Of a stretch of 64,000 nt of DNA, positions 38,476 through 49,133 are shown piece by piece. Every line of letters starts with the position of its first letter. Position 1 is the stretch's first letter. Source of the DNA: Sclerodactyla briareus (lineage: Eukaryota > Echinodermata > Holothuroidea > Dendrochirotida > Sclerodactylidae). The stretch covers positions 310,001 to 374,000 of the forward strand of contig JAODTK010005221.1 of NCBI GenBank assembly GCA_026419785.1. The letters run 5' to 3'. The position numbers and the translations under genes are program-made. A model generated the notes under the pieces. That model ran no database searches, was not told the origin of the DNA, and saw only the letters and a program-made list of their open reading frames with translations.

Positions 38476-39345
38476 AACCATTGCACAGTATTGAAAACTG
38501 CTGACAGGGACGACACCTAACGTTCAGTCAATGAAACCATCACAATGTACTGTGAACTGCCGACAGGCACGGCACTTAACTTGCAGTTAACCAAACCATT
38601 GCACTGTATTGTAAACTGCTAACAGACATGACACTTAACTTGCAGTTAACCAAACCATTGCACTGTATTGTAAACTGCTGACAGGGACGACACTTAATGT
38701 GCAGTTATTCAAACCATTGCAATGTATTGTGAACTGTTGACAGACACGACACTTTACTTGCAGTTAACCAAACCATTGCCGATGTTTTTTTTTTTTTTTT
38801 TTTTTTTCTTTTTTTACTCACCCTTGCCGGACAAAGGACTCTACCTATACGAGGCCCGGCAAGGGTGCGACCTGGATAACCGCAACGCATTGTCACGCGA
38901 AGCACCTTCACCAGGTACACGGAACAAGGCGATGCCTCTTTTGCGGTACTTAATGTGAAGGAGGGGGTACTTACACGCCGACGGCAACTAATTCACAGAG
39001 TGCCTACCCCACATTTTTGCCCTGTTCCTATCCCTCATGCTGATCGTCAAGCGAGAAGGCCAACAGGTCCCATTTTTAAAGTCTTTGGTATGACCCGACC
39101 GGGATTCGAACCCCCCTACCGGGTGAAAGCGGACGCTCCTACCAACGTGCTAACCACTCGGTATAATGTATTGTATTGTAAACTGCTGACAGGGACGACA
39201 CTTAATGTGCAGTTAACCAAACCATTGCACTGTATTGTAAACTGTGACAGGGACGACACTTAATGTGCAGTTAACCAAACCATTGCACTGCACTGTAAAC
39301 TGCTGATAGGGACGGCACTTAACAGGCAGTCAACCAAACTATTGC
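38476..39345. repeat. 59-bp satellite, 9-10 copies, split by a SINE
   Basis: Units start at about 38476, 38535, 38594, 38653, 38712 and 38771 and contain ACCATTGCACTGTATTGTAA, ACTGCTGACAGGGACGACAC and AATGTGCAGTTAACC. About three and a half more copies follow at 39164-39345. The array is interrupted between AACCATTGCCGATG and TAATGTATTGTATTG by the SINE annotated separately. Confidence 0.9.
38785..39163 (-). mobile_element. tRNA-derived SINE with poly-A tail, inserted in satellite
   Basis: Read on the minus strand it has a tRNA-like head (TACCGAGTGGTTAGCACGTT, then box B GGTTCGAATCC), a body of about 300 bp, a 12-bp perfect inverted repeat (CACCCTTGCCGG...CCGGCAAGGGTG) near the 3' end, and a poly-A tail (poly-T at 38785-38806 on plus). 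A second copy lies at 51.25 kb and an older one at 54.66 kb. No clear target-site duplication was seen. Confidence 0.8.
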
Positions 39346-40265
39346 CTGCATTTGCGTCACTCTCTCCGGTCCAGCTATGTTTGGAGACACAATTAATATG
39401 GAATCCTGCCTTTCATCACTGGGTCCTTTCTCCCATTCGTTCTTGACCTGCTTCTGGAACAAGACCTTTTTTACCATTCAAACTGGAACTGGATTCGAAG
39501 CAATATTGACTAGAGACAATGTAGGTGGTCTCAGATTGGTTTTTGCGTGCCATTCTGCTGAAGCAAACCGCTGGGGCAGGTGTTTGGTTCTATGGAAAAC
39601 CCAGCAGAGATATATGATATCTAGCATGAACATTGTAATCCCGGCCAGTTATAGTACATAACTCAACGAAATTCCCCCTGAGACTAGCAAATGAGATGGT
39701 TATGAGCGCTCTGATCAATGGGCACAACATCCTGCGGGAGATGAGATTATACCCCCTACTTTTTGTCAATGCTCCCATTGACTTTAACATTTCCACACAA
39801 TATTTCTGGTTCAAAGGCCCATCATCCACCCACCCTTGGCACATGGAATGTGCTCCATTGCCCTGACCTGTTAGCGCATAGGGAACACTAATCTAATGTC
39901 AAGACTCATATTCTCAATTTCCCGCTGGCTTTTATCGCTGCATGCACATCCTAAATTTCTGGTGGTGCTCCACTATTCTTCCCAGTCTGTATTGTATCAT
40001 ATTTGTTCCAGTATTGGGAGCAGGCACTCACACCACTGATAGATGGCTCCACTTCAAATATAATTTACAAAGATATTTTTTAAGAATTGTTGAGACGGTA
40101 ACAGCTTGTGACAACCAACGACAATATAGGTACGCCATTTAGGCAGTTTGGCAAATCAAACATGGATGAAAATCTCTGAGGGTAAGTTTTTAACATTTGA
40201 TCATACGTTGATACTGTAGAATTGTTAGTGGTCGCACACCTAACATTTGTTGGAGTTTATATAAT

Positions 40266-40297
<32 letters not shown>

Positions 40298-43124
40298 TTA
40301 TTATTTGTCTCAGTTTGATATCTTTACATCAATAGTAAGCATTTGTCAATTGTATGACACACTTCCCTATAACCCCAGGGTATAGTGATACGGGCTGCGC
40401 GGTACCTATATTTTTTTGGAACTGGTATTACCGGTGCCCTGGCACCGGTATTGGTGCTGGTAACCGGGTATTCGCTATTGCCTAAAATAATGCTAGCGAC
40501 GTAAACTACACGCATCCTGCAAGCTCACTGTATGGGACGTCTATTTTCACATGTTCCTCTCTATACATCTTTTTTTACGTAAAAACATATGCCCCGCACA
40601 ATGACCAGTGCCTTCGAGTACTGGTACTTAATAACGATACCGCGCACCCTGGAGTGAGTCTTGTCAAGGTGGGTCATGTAATGACCACCTTAATTCCACT
40701 GGTAGGCCAGCTTTTTCTTTCCATTATAAATTTTCTACATATTCCGAATAAAATGACACATATCAGAGTCATCTTTGTGACTGACAATTCAGGGAGCTGT
40801 GATGCACATGTGAGTCACTTTAGATTTGACAGTGGACTAACATTTGAACTGACCATGCCTCAGGTATTGGAGGTGGGTTTAAATTCTATTGACAAATGCA
40901 TTATGTATAAAGTAACGATCACAGAGCAAAATAGTAACACCTTAGGCTAGTAGCCGCCTACACAGTGAGGCATCTTAAGGCCCTGCACTCTTGGCAGCAG
41001 GGTTGCATGTGACTACTATAATATATTTTCATTAGCCTAATCTAGCATTCCCCACATACCCCTATTGTCAGATTTATTTATAACTCGGATTTTCTGTGTT
41101 CACGTGTTTAGACCGCGGCAAAACTGCAACTCCCATACGACATGTACCTATCTTCACACTCCCTTGCACAATTTCAATCAGGAATCTGGCCACTAATAGG
41201 AAATACTGGTAATCAATTTCGTTGTTTTCCTCCATCTCTGCTTGAATTTCAAATGTCATATTTCTTTGCTCAATTTTGGGTGCCCACAGCTTCAATTTTG
41301 GATGCCAACTGCCCCCATGGCCACCTTTGCAATTGTGATCACATGGCCCTCTCTGTTGGGCCATAGCTAGCATTTAATGCCCGTCCTATTACGATAATAC
41401 TGTTCGCCAACAAGAACCATGCATATATTGAAGGAAGGTTATATAGCCCAGTACATAACCCATGAGCATTCCTACAATATCATATGACCTTTGAAAACTC
41501 CCCACCATTCCATACTTATGTTGGTTTCCAGGGGCCAGAGACAGCACTGCTGCTCAGGTTTCTTTGTAATGCCACGTTTAAAGTGTTTACATTCCCAAAT
41601 CAAAGATGACATATCCAGCGTGCATCTCCCCTCCTGTCAATTCAAGTGCTATGCAGCTATTTGTGAATGATAGTCTTTAACACCTCATAGATGAGAAGGC
41701 CGAGTAGTTTACAGTCACATAGTCCAGGATTCACCGCAGCTTAGTACAGGGCTTCCTAGTTTTTTTCTAGGCAGTTCGGTTTAAGCCTCTGAGGAAGTTC
41801 AGGTTCAACATGGATTTACACAACATTTAAACGTCTGGACTAACTAATCATTTTTTTTCTTTTCAGTGCAGGATGCAGGATGATTTTCCTGCTCGCTGCT
41901 GTGACGAGAAGTGCTTGTTTCAAGCCAAGCGATGCTGTAACAAATTTTGTGGCACATTAAACAGATTTTGTTGAAGCTGTTTGGAATCCTACCACCTACT
42001 GTCCAACCTCAAAACCTATAACGAAAATCAACCAAATTTCCAAAAATGTTTTTGCAATGAATGTGAAACCAAATGAGCAACTGTCAGAAAACTCCTTGCA
42101 TGAAAATCCACCATGTGGAGTATATAGCATTTTCAAAATGCATTCTGTTCCCTGTAAGAAAGTAAGTGTCATTGTGCTGAGATTTTTTTTCCCGGGAGAT
42201 TGCACATTCCCAGCCCTGGCTAAGGCTATAATTGGGGTGCAAAAGTTTTTTTTTATTCCATTCAACTCCGGTACACTTGTTGAAAGGTTGAGAAGGAAAA
42301 AGACCTTTTTCAACTCAGATATAGATGTGCCATTGCATTCAATATTCCACTCATTTATCAGATTCACTAGCACACTATTCTTTTTCTTCTTCTTTTGCTC
42401 GCGTTTCATTGAGGACATCTCAAATCTACAAGGCAGGATGAGTACAATTCATATACTTCCTCCATATTGGAGTAGGCTGCCACTCATATCTCCTAGCAAT
42501 TACACTTGACCATCACTTAGGCATTCTCATTCTGCCAGACAAGGTGTCCGAGAATACATTTTTTCCTAGGTTTAGCTGCTTTCATGGAACACTTCATTAC
42601 AAGACACTTAAAAATGTTGCACTTTTTGTAGGATCAGATAGCAAAATGAGCAGACTAAATGATCTCTAAATGTGAAATTTTGAGTGGATGAGAAAGCTGT
42701 GGAAACCTGAAAATCAAATTGAAGATATCCTATAACGAAACCTTCAATCATTAACAGATAGGTAGTATGGTGGGTTGGGGGAACTTTGTGTTTAAAAAAA
42801 CGCGATGTTCAGACCAATATTATTAATTTAGTCTTACCCTTTCCATGATTTTTCTTCCATATCAATCGCCGCGCAGTCGGAAAGCAAACATGATTCCACA
42901 CATGTTGTCTTTTCGATTAGCATAATAGACCTTACATTAATCCTCTTTTGGAAAAAAATCCCTAATAAAGGCCAACACGGCCTCTCCCATATTTGACACC
43001 ACAGGGGGGGGGAGCTCTAAATGCCTACCATCTGATAATTAAAAACAGCCATAGCATAAATAGACAATAATTGGGGGCTCACTCAGAGTGTAGAGACTCA
43101 TGAGACAGGAAGGCTACAAGCAAT
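39346..43124. other. Non-coding stretch
   Basis: No gene supported. ORFs at 40654-40950 (plus), 41074-41373 (minus) and the mutually overlapping pair at 41996-42509 have no splice structure or family match; the last pair contains T-rich low-complexity sequence. A GC-rich block with repeated ACCGGT-type palindromes occurs at about 40390-40480. Confidence 0.3.
40262..40302. repeat. (TA)n microsatellite
   Basis: Alternating T and A for about 40 bp with one TT/AA break; a further TATATATTTATTATTT tail follows. Confidence 0.9.
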
Positions 43125-43316
43125 ATGGACAAAATAATTTCCTCAGTTTTGAAATCCATGAGGAATTCAAGAAGGCAATTGGGACTGAAGCCTGACAGTG
43201 AGGTCCTGGATGGAAAGCGTAATAACTTGCTTGAAGTATTCACGGAGGCAGACCTGCATTCCTACGCTGGCCCCAAGGATCACAATTTAACCCCCCCTAC
43301 CCCCCGATCCGGATAG
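43125..43316 (+). CDS. Candidate small ORF or exon, unknown
   Basis: 63 codons on the plus strand, with protein-like composition: KPDSEVLDGKRNNLLEVFTE and ADLHSYAGPKDHN. An acceptor-like TTTCCTCAG lies within it near 43145, after which another frame reads FEIHEEFKKAIGTE, so an exon with one indel is possible. The opposite strand is also open. No family recognised. Confidence 0.22.
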   Translation: MDKIISSVLKSMRNSRRQLGLKPDSEVLDGKRNNLLEVFTEADLHSYAGPKDHNLTPPTPRSG

Positions 43317-43782
43317 AACGTAGTTTCTCCAACACCACCCCTTGAGACTGGGAGTGGAAGCCTGGACAAGTATAGTGGAGCCAAATTAACAGAATAAACC
43401 TTTGTAAACACCTGCAACATAACCGTGAAATGTTACATCACTTTGGAAAAAATATCACTTCTTCTCAACTACCCTGATTCATCCTCTTATTGTCAACCGT
43501 TTGTGATAATTTGATAAGGTTTCATGTTCTAGTATGAGCAAGTGAACTTAAGATATTCATGTTTTATCTTACCCATTTTATGGCATCAGTTCAACTTTCA
43601 ACATCATATTATAATTAACCCTTAAATTCCCATACACAACGTTTTGGGTTTTGTCAATTAATTGCAGTGGACTGATCCTATTAAGTTGCTTTAAATTACC
43701 TCTTTGTGATCTGAATCGAACCTTTGAGATAGGAAGGATCTATTCTACGCATAAGGATTTCTATTAACACACATCACAAGTC

Positions 43783-44533
43783 AAAACGTCTTGATAGCTG
43801 CGGACGTCAAATTCCTCCGGCGGATACGCTGCATGTTCTTCACCAATCCACATTTTTTGTTTGTTTCACATTTAATTGGACCTTTACTGACATCTGCCAT
43901 ACCCTTTGAACATGGCTTTGAAATGTCCACCACATCAGAGTATATTTCTATCAAGTGCCCAGCACAAGTATCCAACTACTCATTCCTATGCCTGTATATT
44001 AGCTATATGTACCCACACAACTCACCACAACTCATTCCTAGGCCTGTATCAGTGACATTGGAAACACACTTGGTTCCACAATGGAAAGTCCAGGCCAGCA
44101 ACCTACATCATTAGAAGGTGATGACATGATTTGCCACATGCTGCCTGGTATCCCCCATTGCCTTTATTCAATCCACCTCAGTGCTGGCAGATGAATTAAA
44201 CAGTTCCCCTTCTACATGCTGTCCAGCCCTGCAGCTCTAGGGGGGAGTTAAAAATGGTGTTGTTAAACAAACTTCTCTCACAGAAATTTCAATGGGAAGG
44301 GCTGTGGGTGACCAACGGGGCAAATAATTGGATTTAATCAAAATCTAATCACACTATCAAACAAAATGTAACTCAGCGCTAGCCAGTGGCATGCTTCATC
44401 CCCTACCCGTTTCAACTTGATCGCATGTACGGTTTAGAAGTATGAATGAACGTGACGAACAGAACGGACAAACGAACGAACCTACAACGAACAAGAGACA
44501 TAAATGACTTGTGGAGCTGCTCATCCGCAGCTA
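43783..44533 (+). repeat. GAAC-ending dispersed repeat, copy 2
   Basis: It matches copy 1 at its start (AGCTGCGGACGTC; CACATTTAATTGGACC) and at its end (TATGAATGAACGTGACGAAC and CGAACGAAC). The stem of the terminal inverted repeat is mutated here. It lies in the intron just downstream of the exon at 44690. Confidence 0.65.
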
Positions 44534-44689
44534 AAAATATTTTCATGTATAGGGGCATTGATGAGCCATGAGAAATATGGATTAATTCGGAGAAGAATGA
44601 TCATCTACCTCAGTCAGAAGCAGCCATGGATCCTCCAATTTGGGTCCTTTGGAGACAAATCTGAGTAATCATATAAAGACCTCACTCAC

Positions 44690-44988
44690 CTCCATTTTCC
44701 CTGCATCTCCATTAGATCCTTCACCGTGCCTCAACATCGTTATCCATTCACACAGAGCGAGGGCGCCCCTCTCAAATTCTTATACTCAGGCACGACTGTT
44801 TCAGATTATTGTTTCCTATGGTCCGCGCCATCTGGAGTCTTTCCAATGGACTGCTGAGTCCTTAAGTCCAATTCTAACATCCCGAGCGAGCTGGGCTCGT
44901 CCACCGCCCGGGTTCCTCCAGGAGTATCTCCCCACGTGCATGATTTGCTCAACGTCGAACCTGATTATTTGATCGCCTCCTCAGTTTC
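44690..44988 (-). CDS. Spectrin-repeat gene, exon
   Basis: A minus-strand block between acceptor TTCTGCACAACCACAG and a textbook donor (TGGAG|GTGAGTGAG). The frame starting GAA ACT GAG GAG (ETEEAIK) carries two stops but otherwise runs through VDEPSSLGMLELDLRTQQSI, GKTPDGADHRKQ and SETVVPEYKNLRG. It then shifts frame to DNDVEAR and again to VKDLMEMQGKW, ending in a helix-C-like Trp. Helical, charge-rich sequence with this terminal Trp fits a spectrin repeat. The upstream exon candidate (45339-45436) ends in phase 0 and agrees with this start. The stops and shifts could be base-call errors or decay. Alternative: a second acceptor ATAATCAG inside the exon would remove the first stop. Confidence 0.5.
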
Positions 44989-45338
44989 CTGTGGTTGTGC
45001 AGAAAATAGGATCACGTTTTGGGTGTTTTTTTTTTTTTTGGGGGGGGGGGTATGCTGCAGAAATATTTTTGTTCTAATATCCTTCGATAGAACATTTCAA
45101 ACTGAGATTTGTCAAAGGCCTACATGGATACCACTTTGATCTTCAGCCAACAAATGAGCCAAATCTTTGCTGGAGAAAAGAGATGGCGGGAATGAACGAG
45201 TACTATGGAAGTAAGTGTAACTGCTGCCACCAAGAAAAAAAATGTTAGCAGAACTTGACGAGAGTGACGTGCAACAAACTAATAATAGAGTTATTCTACA
45301 TCTGGTGCAGACCTACAGATTTTAGGTGTAGTACTCAC

Positions 45339-45436
45339 CTGATTTTGTTCATCGCACACATTCAATGACATCTTAATTACCATGAATCCCCATGCATGAG
45401 TTGAAATTAATATCCAGTCTTTTCCCTCACCCTTTA
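45339..45436 (-). CDS. Candidate spectrin-gene exon
   Basis: 98 bp on the minus strand, ending at a strong donor (AATCAG|GTGAGTAC) and starting after ATGCTTAG. With two leading bases it is open for 32 codons: KGEGKDWILISTHAWGF and MVIKMSLNVCDEQNQ. Its phases fit both neighbours: the exon at 47124 leaves one base, and the exon at 44988 starts in phase 0. The peptide itself is not clearly spectrin-like, so the support is splice sites and phase agreement only. Confidence 0.3.
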
Positions 45437-47123
45437 CTAAGCATTGTGGTAGGGAGATTCACACCCCTTCCCCCCCCCCTCCCCCCTCCCATCCTGCTCT
45501 GGGGCGTGGCTACTCAAATCAAGAGGCTCTGAGTACAAGGTCAATCTAAAACCTGATCTGATTCCGATACTGTTCTCAGCACCCCTTTCAGCTATTTCGT
45601 CGCCATCTCCTCAATATGATGATATTCATTTGTACAGCCGAGTCTGTATTCACAGTATTGCCATTAGTTTTTACATTGCAAGAAAAGTTACAAAGTAGCC
45701 TTACAGTTTCATGTATTGTGTAGCCAATCACAGAACCTCTACAAATGGGAACTATCTAATTTTCAAAGCTTAAGGGACTCTTCTACCTTGGATAATCTGT
45801 TTCTCGGGCAACAAAACAATCAGAGCATACCCACAGATGTGTGTGAATTAGCAAACTACTTTTCATGCAAACAAAATTTTTTCTCAGTTGGCAAGTCACT
45901 ACAACGTACAATATTTGTTGCATTACACACTGTCTAGTCTCTTTTAGGTTGGCTCTGAAAATCTGAAGAAAACCTCAGATACAAATTTTTGGCAGCAATG
46001 ACTGATAAAAGCCCCAAATCCCCGTTTTCGGCAGAATGTAACTCAGTAGCAAGAGAAGTAGCTTGTGTAGTTTTGGCTTCAGATTGATGCAACTGGCCAC
46101 CTTTGGGCTCTAGATGTAGGCCAAACTAGCAAGCTAGTAGGTGGGCATATTGCACAGGTTAGTAGTGGAAAGTGAGTGCCATCTGCACAGTAATTAACAT
46201 TGTCTAAAAGGAAACTTGATTTTGATTCTCTAGAGCAATTGTTCTTTCTCAAAATGTCGCAAAAATAGCGCTGTGTTGGTCGCTAGAAAGCATATAACAA
46301 AATAACAAAATAACCCTAAGCAATGTTCTGTGAATACCACCGCAGAAATTCAGAATACTCATGGTACTATTCTTTTTTTCTCCCCATGAAGGTGGCCATC
46401 CATATGTTCCAGTCTGTTCCAAGAAAAAAAATAAAAAATATGGAATACCGTTATCACCATTTCATATGTCTGTGTCTGTTTCGCATGCTATCCGTGACTT
46501 TTGGAAAATTGCGCGGTTTTCACAGATGCTGAAAATTCATTCAGAGCCCCCCGTTTGTGAATGACTGTGATGTTTTGCATGTATAATAATATTGAAAACC
46601 AGGAAGCCAAAAGGCGCACTGATTTCCCTGGACTCACTCTTAGCATTCTGTCAACGTTCAGGTCACAGGTTTTCAACTGACCTCTGATAACTTTGATTTA
46701 TTCCCACAATGATAGGGATCATGTACACATTATAAGGTTCATTGACTGCATTATGGTACTCACCTGCAAAGTATATACAAAACTTGATCCAATCGGGTAG
46801 AATGGCAAGTTTTCATGTTCACAAGCCAACATTGGCCAAAATATAACTTTTCCCCATTTTTTTCAACCAACTGACCCTATTTCTGGCTAATAGGGTCCAT
46901 GTACCCATAAGAAAGCTGTATACAAAATTTCAGCTCGATTGGACCAAGCATCATGGACTCATTGTAATCACAAGGCTTCCAAACTTTGACCTCTGTTGAC
47001 CCTCTGACCTGGCATTAGATATGGACTTCCCATAGGTTGGGGGTCACAACTCCCAACCCCCTCCTTTAGTGGCTGTACCGTTCTAGAACAGTACTTGTCA
47101 ATATTGTTTCCTGTTCAACCTAC
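45437..47123 (-). other. Intron with a dispersed repeat remnant
   Basis: It holds a C-rich tract (45468-45488) and a two-module repeat at 46690-47035, annotated separately. Overlapping plus ORFs at 46323-46564 are low-complexity and unconvincing. No exon recognised. Confidence 0.3.
46690..47035 (+). repeat. Two-module dispersed repeat remnant
   Basis: Two related modules of about 165 bp: ATATACAAAACTTGATCCAA...CAAGTTTTCATGTTCACAAG, and GTATACAAAATTTCAGCTCG...CTCATTGTAATCACAAGGC. It is non-coding. The layout resembles that of the other modular repeats in the window. Confidence 0.5.
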
Positions 47124-47351
47124 AGTACTGCTGACACTGCTCAACGTCTAGATCCAGTCCTTTATCAGGTGGTAGTTTGCGTCATACTGGTGACGTTGTC
47201 GTAGTTCTGGTAGTATGTCATACATCCATATCCTCTCCTCTGTCTTCCTTTCCTGTGCGGACACTGACCAGGAGTATCAAATGGATGTGCTTGGATAAGT
47301 TGTGATCCCGTTTTGAAGCACTTATACTGACACAGAATGCTCAACATGATC
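47124..47351 (-). CDS. Spectrin-repeat gene, exon
   Basis: Minus strand, after acceptor CGTCTTCTGTAG. The frame starting at ATGTTG reads QYKCFKTGSQLIQAHPFDTP, the G-x-x-Li end of a spectrin helix B. After a one-base shift near 47265 it continues SAQERKTEERIWMYDILPEL, RQRHQYDANYHLIKDWI and DVEQCQQY, which is helix C with its Trp followed by helix A of the next repeat. The suggested donor is CAGTACT|GTAGGT. The exon sits only 65 bp from the upstream exon at 47417. Two small frame shifts are needed. The repeat geometry makes a spectrin rod the best reading; the exact family is not decided by this exon alone. Confidence 0.55.
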
Positions 47352-47416
47352 CTACAGAAGACGCCCTCCCTCTCGATCCCATTCCCACCCTCCAGCCATT
47401 AAGTCATCTCACCCAC
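47352..47416 (-). other. Very short intron (65 nt)
   Basis: On the minus strand it begins GTGGGTGAG after AATGTCAAG and ends TCTTCTGTAG before GATCATG. The upstream exon ends in phase 0. The other inferred introns of this gene are kilobases long, so this one is unusual. Confidence 0.45.
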
Positions 47417-47569
47417 CTTGACATTAGCCTCAAGATCAGTCTTAAAGTCTTCAGGTGTCAAGTCTTTGTTCTCCTGTAGCCGGTGATCGCAGAGCTGATG
47501 GCCTTGAGGTCTGCTCTAAGACTAGATGGTAGTCGTTGACCTTCTTCCTTTGAATGCGGTGCTCCTCTA
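47417..47569 (-). CDS. Spectrin-repeat gene, exon
   Basis: 153 bp on the minus strand between acceptor TGGCTTCACAG and donor GTCAAG|GTGGGTGAG. Read in the phase left by the exon at 50831 (two bases, AG) it gives SRGAPHSKEEGQRLPSSLRA, then DLKAISSAIT. After a small shift near 47480 it reads RLQENKDLTPEDFKTDLEAN and VK. An alternative frame from the start reads EEHRIQRKKVNDYHLVLEQ, also helical. The heptad-like hydrophobic spacing and charge are typical of spectrin repeats. A single unit of the 65-bp minisatellite found at 48.5-49.1 kb lies about 70 bp further up. Confidence 0.55.
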
Positions 47570-47637
47570 CTGTGAAGCCAAAAATATTTCAGGTTGAACA
47601 CCATAGGCATCATTCCATGTCTAACCATAAGGTGACT

Positions 47638-47682
47638 GGACAACTATTTTGATGCGTGAAAATTAGTTCAATGGGAGCCAGA
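47638..47682 (+). repeat. Single partial unit of the 65-bp minisatellite
   Basis: It contains ACAACTATTTTGATGCGTGA and AATTAGTTCAATGGGAGC, matching the array at 48537 but ending at a GAGTAC-type repeat. Confidence 0.85.
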
Positions 47683-47689
47683 CTCGTAG

Positions 47690-47880
47690 TGTGAGTACAT
47701 TGACCCAAGTAAGAGTACGAGTACATCACTATGAGTATGATTACAAGTACAATACCCATGAGATGAGTATGAGTACACAGTTTTCCAAAAACTGAGTATG
47801 AGTACAGAGCTCATGAGTATGAGTACACATCACACGAGTACGAGTACACACACTAACGAGTACAAGTTCTTCGGCCATCA
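47690..47880 (+). repeat. GAGTAC/GAGTAT imperfect hexamer array 1
   Basis: Interspersed GAGTAC, GAGTAT and ACGAGTACA units with CCCATGAG and AGTTTTCCAAAA interruptions. The same interruptions appear in array 2 (48318-48530), so the two arrays are related copies. Confidence 0.85.
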
Positions 47881-48317
47881 GTATGATATAATAATAATAA
47901 TAATATCTGAGACTATGGGTTTAGGCTCAAGCTCAATGCTCAACAAAGAAACCCCGCACCCATGCTGATTGTGGATGAGCCCCAGCATAACTCGCCTCCT
48001 ATTTCCAACTAGTGCTCAGACGATGCCGAGTCAAGGTTTGTGTAAGCATCCATGTTCTGCTCCGTGACTGCGATGTATGTCACATCCCCATCTGACTGCC
48101 ACTGTCAGCGCCATTCAGCTACTTTCCTGACGGCTGGGCAAGGTGGTAGCAATTGCTGGCATCACTGCAAAGCAGCCGCGCTGAATTAACCACCTATGGG
48201 GACATATGTAGTACGAGTCCACAAAATTATTCGAGCTGCCCTTGAACATTATACTATATTAGTAACCTAATACAGTGAGTAATGCTACACAGCTAATGAT
48301 TTTTGGATTTTTTATCC
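47881..48317. other. Spacer between the two GAGTAC arrays
   Basis: Starts with an (ATA)n stretch and has no repeat or gene that I recognise. Fairly GC-rich in the middle (47930-48190). Confidence 0.4.
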
Positions 48318-48530
48318 GAGTATGAGTACGGAGTACGAGCTACATCACAATGAGTACGATAACGAGTACGAGTACAAAACCCATGAGTACGAGTATGAGT
48401 ACATAGTTTTCCAAAAGCTGAGTACGAGTACAGAGCCCAAGAGTATGAGTACAGAATATGCGAGTACAAGAAAATTTACGCGAGTATGGACCCTCGAGGA
48501 CGAGTACGGACTCGAAGTCCTACAAGTTCT
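48318..48530 (+). repeat. GAGTAC/GAGTAT imperfect hexamer array 2
   Basis: The same unit types as array 1. It gives an apparent ORF rich in EYEY and TEYE repeats, which I take as a by-product of the repeat rather than a protein. Confidence 0.85.
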
Positions 48531-48536
48531 GATGGG

Positions 48537-49075
48537 AGCATCCACATATGTGGCACCTCATGGAACAACTATTTTGATGTGTGAAAATTAGTTCAATGGG
48601 AGCATCCACCATATGTGGCACCTCATGGAACAACTATTTTGATGTGTGAAAATTAGTTCAATGGGAGCATCCACCATATGTGGCATCTCATGGAACAACT
48701 ATTTTGATGTGTGAAAATTAGTTCAATGGGAGCATCCACCATATGTGGCATCTCATGGAACAACTATTTTGATGTGTGAAAATTAGTTCAATGGGAGCAT
48801 CCACCATATGTGGCATCTCATGGAACAACTATTTTGATGTGTGAAAATTAGTTCAATGGAAGCATCCACCATATGTGGCATCTCATGGAACAACTATTTT
48901 GATGTGTGAAAATTAGTTCAATGGGAGCATCCACCATATGTGGCACCTCATGGAACAACTATTTTGATGTGTGAAAATTAGTTCAATGGGAGCATCCACC
49001 ATATGTGGCACCTCATGGAACAACTATTTTGATGTGTGAAAATTAGTTCAATGGGAGCATCCACCATATGTGGCA
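48537..49075 (+). repeat. 65-bp minisatellite, 8 full copies plus a partial
   Basis: The unit starts AGCATCCACCATATGTGGCA and ends AATTAGTTCAATGGG. Copies begin at 48537 (one base short), 48601, 48666, 48731, 48796, 48861, 48926, 48991 and 49056 (partial). They differ only at a C/T site (GGCACC or GGCATC) and a few other bases, so the array expanded recently. 65 is not a multiple of three and no frame is kept open. Confidence 0.95.
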
Positions 49076-49133
49076 GGAAGGAGGGACCATGCTCGTCCTT
49101 CTAGGCTGAGGGCCCATGATAGGATGGTATATA

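Noticed and set aside
39050-39163. tRNA-like sequence with box A and box B, considered as a functional tRNA gene
   Set aside because: It is the head of a SINE: body and poly-A tail follow, and similar heads occur at 51.6 and 54.97 kb.
41996-42509. Two long overlapping ORFs (140 and 150 codons) on opposite strands
   Set aside because: Both contain Lys- or Phe-rich low-complexity stretches from A/T tracts; no family signature.
48322-48591. ORF rich in TEYE/EYEY repeats
   Set aside because: It is a direct translation of the GAGTAC hexamer array and ends in the non-coding minisatellite.
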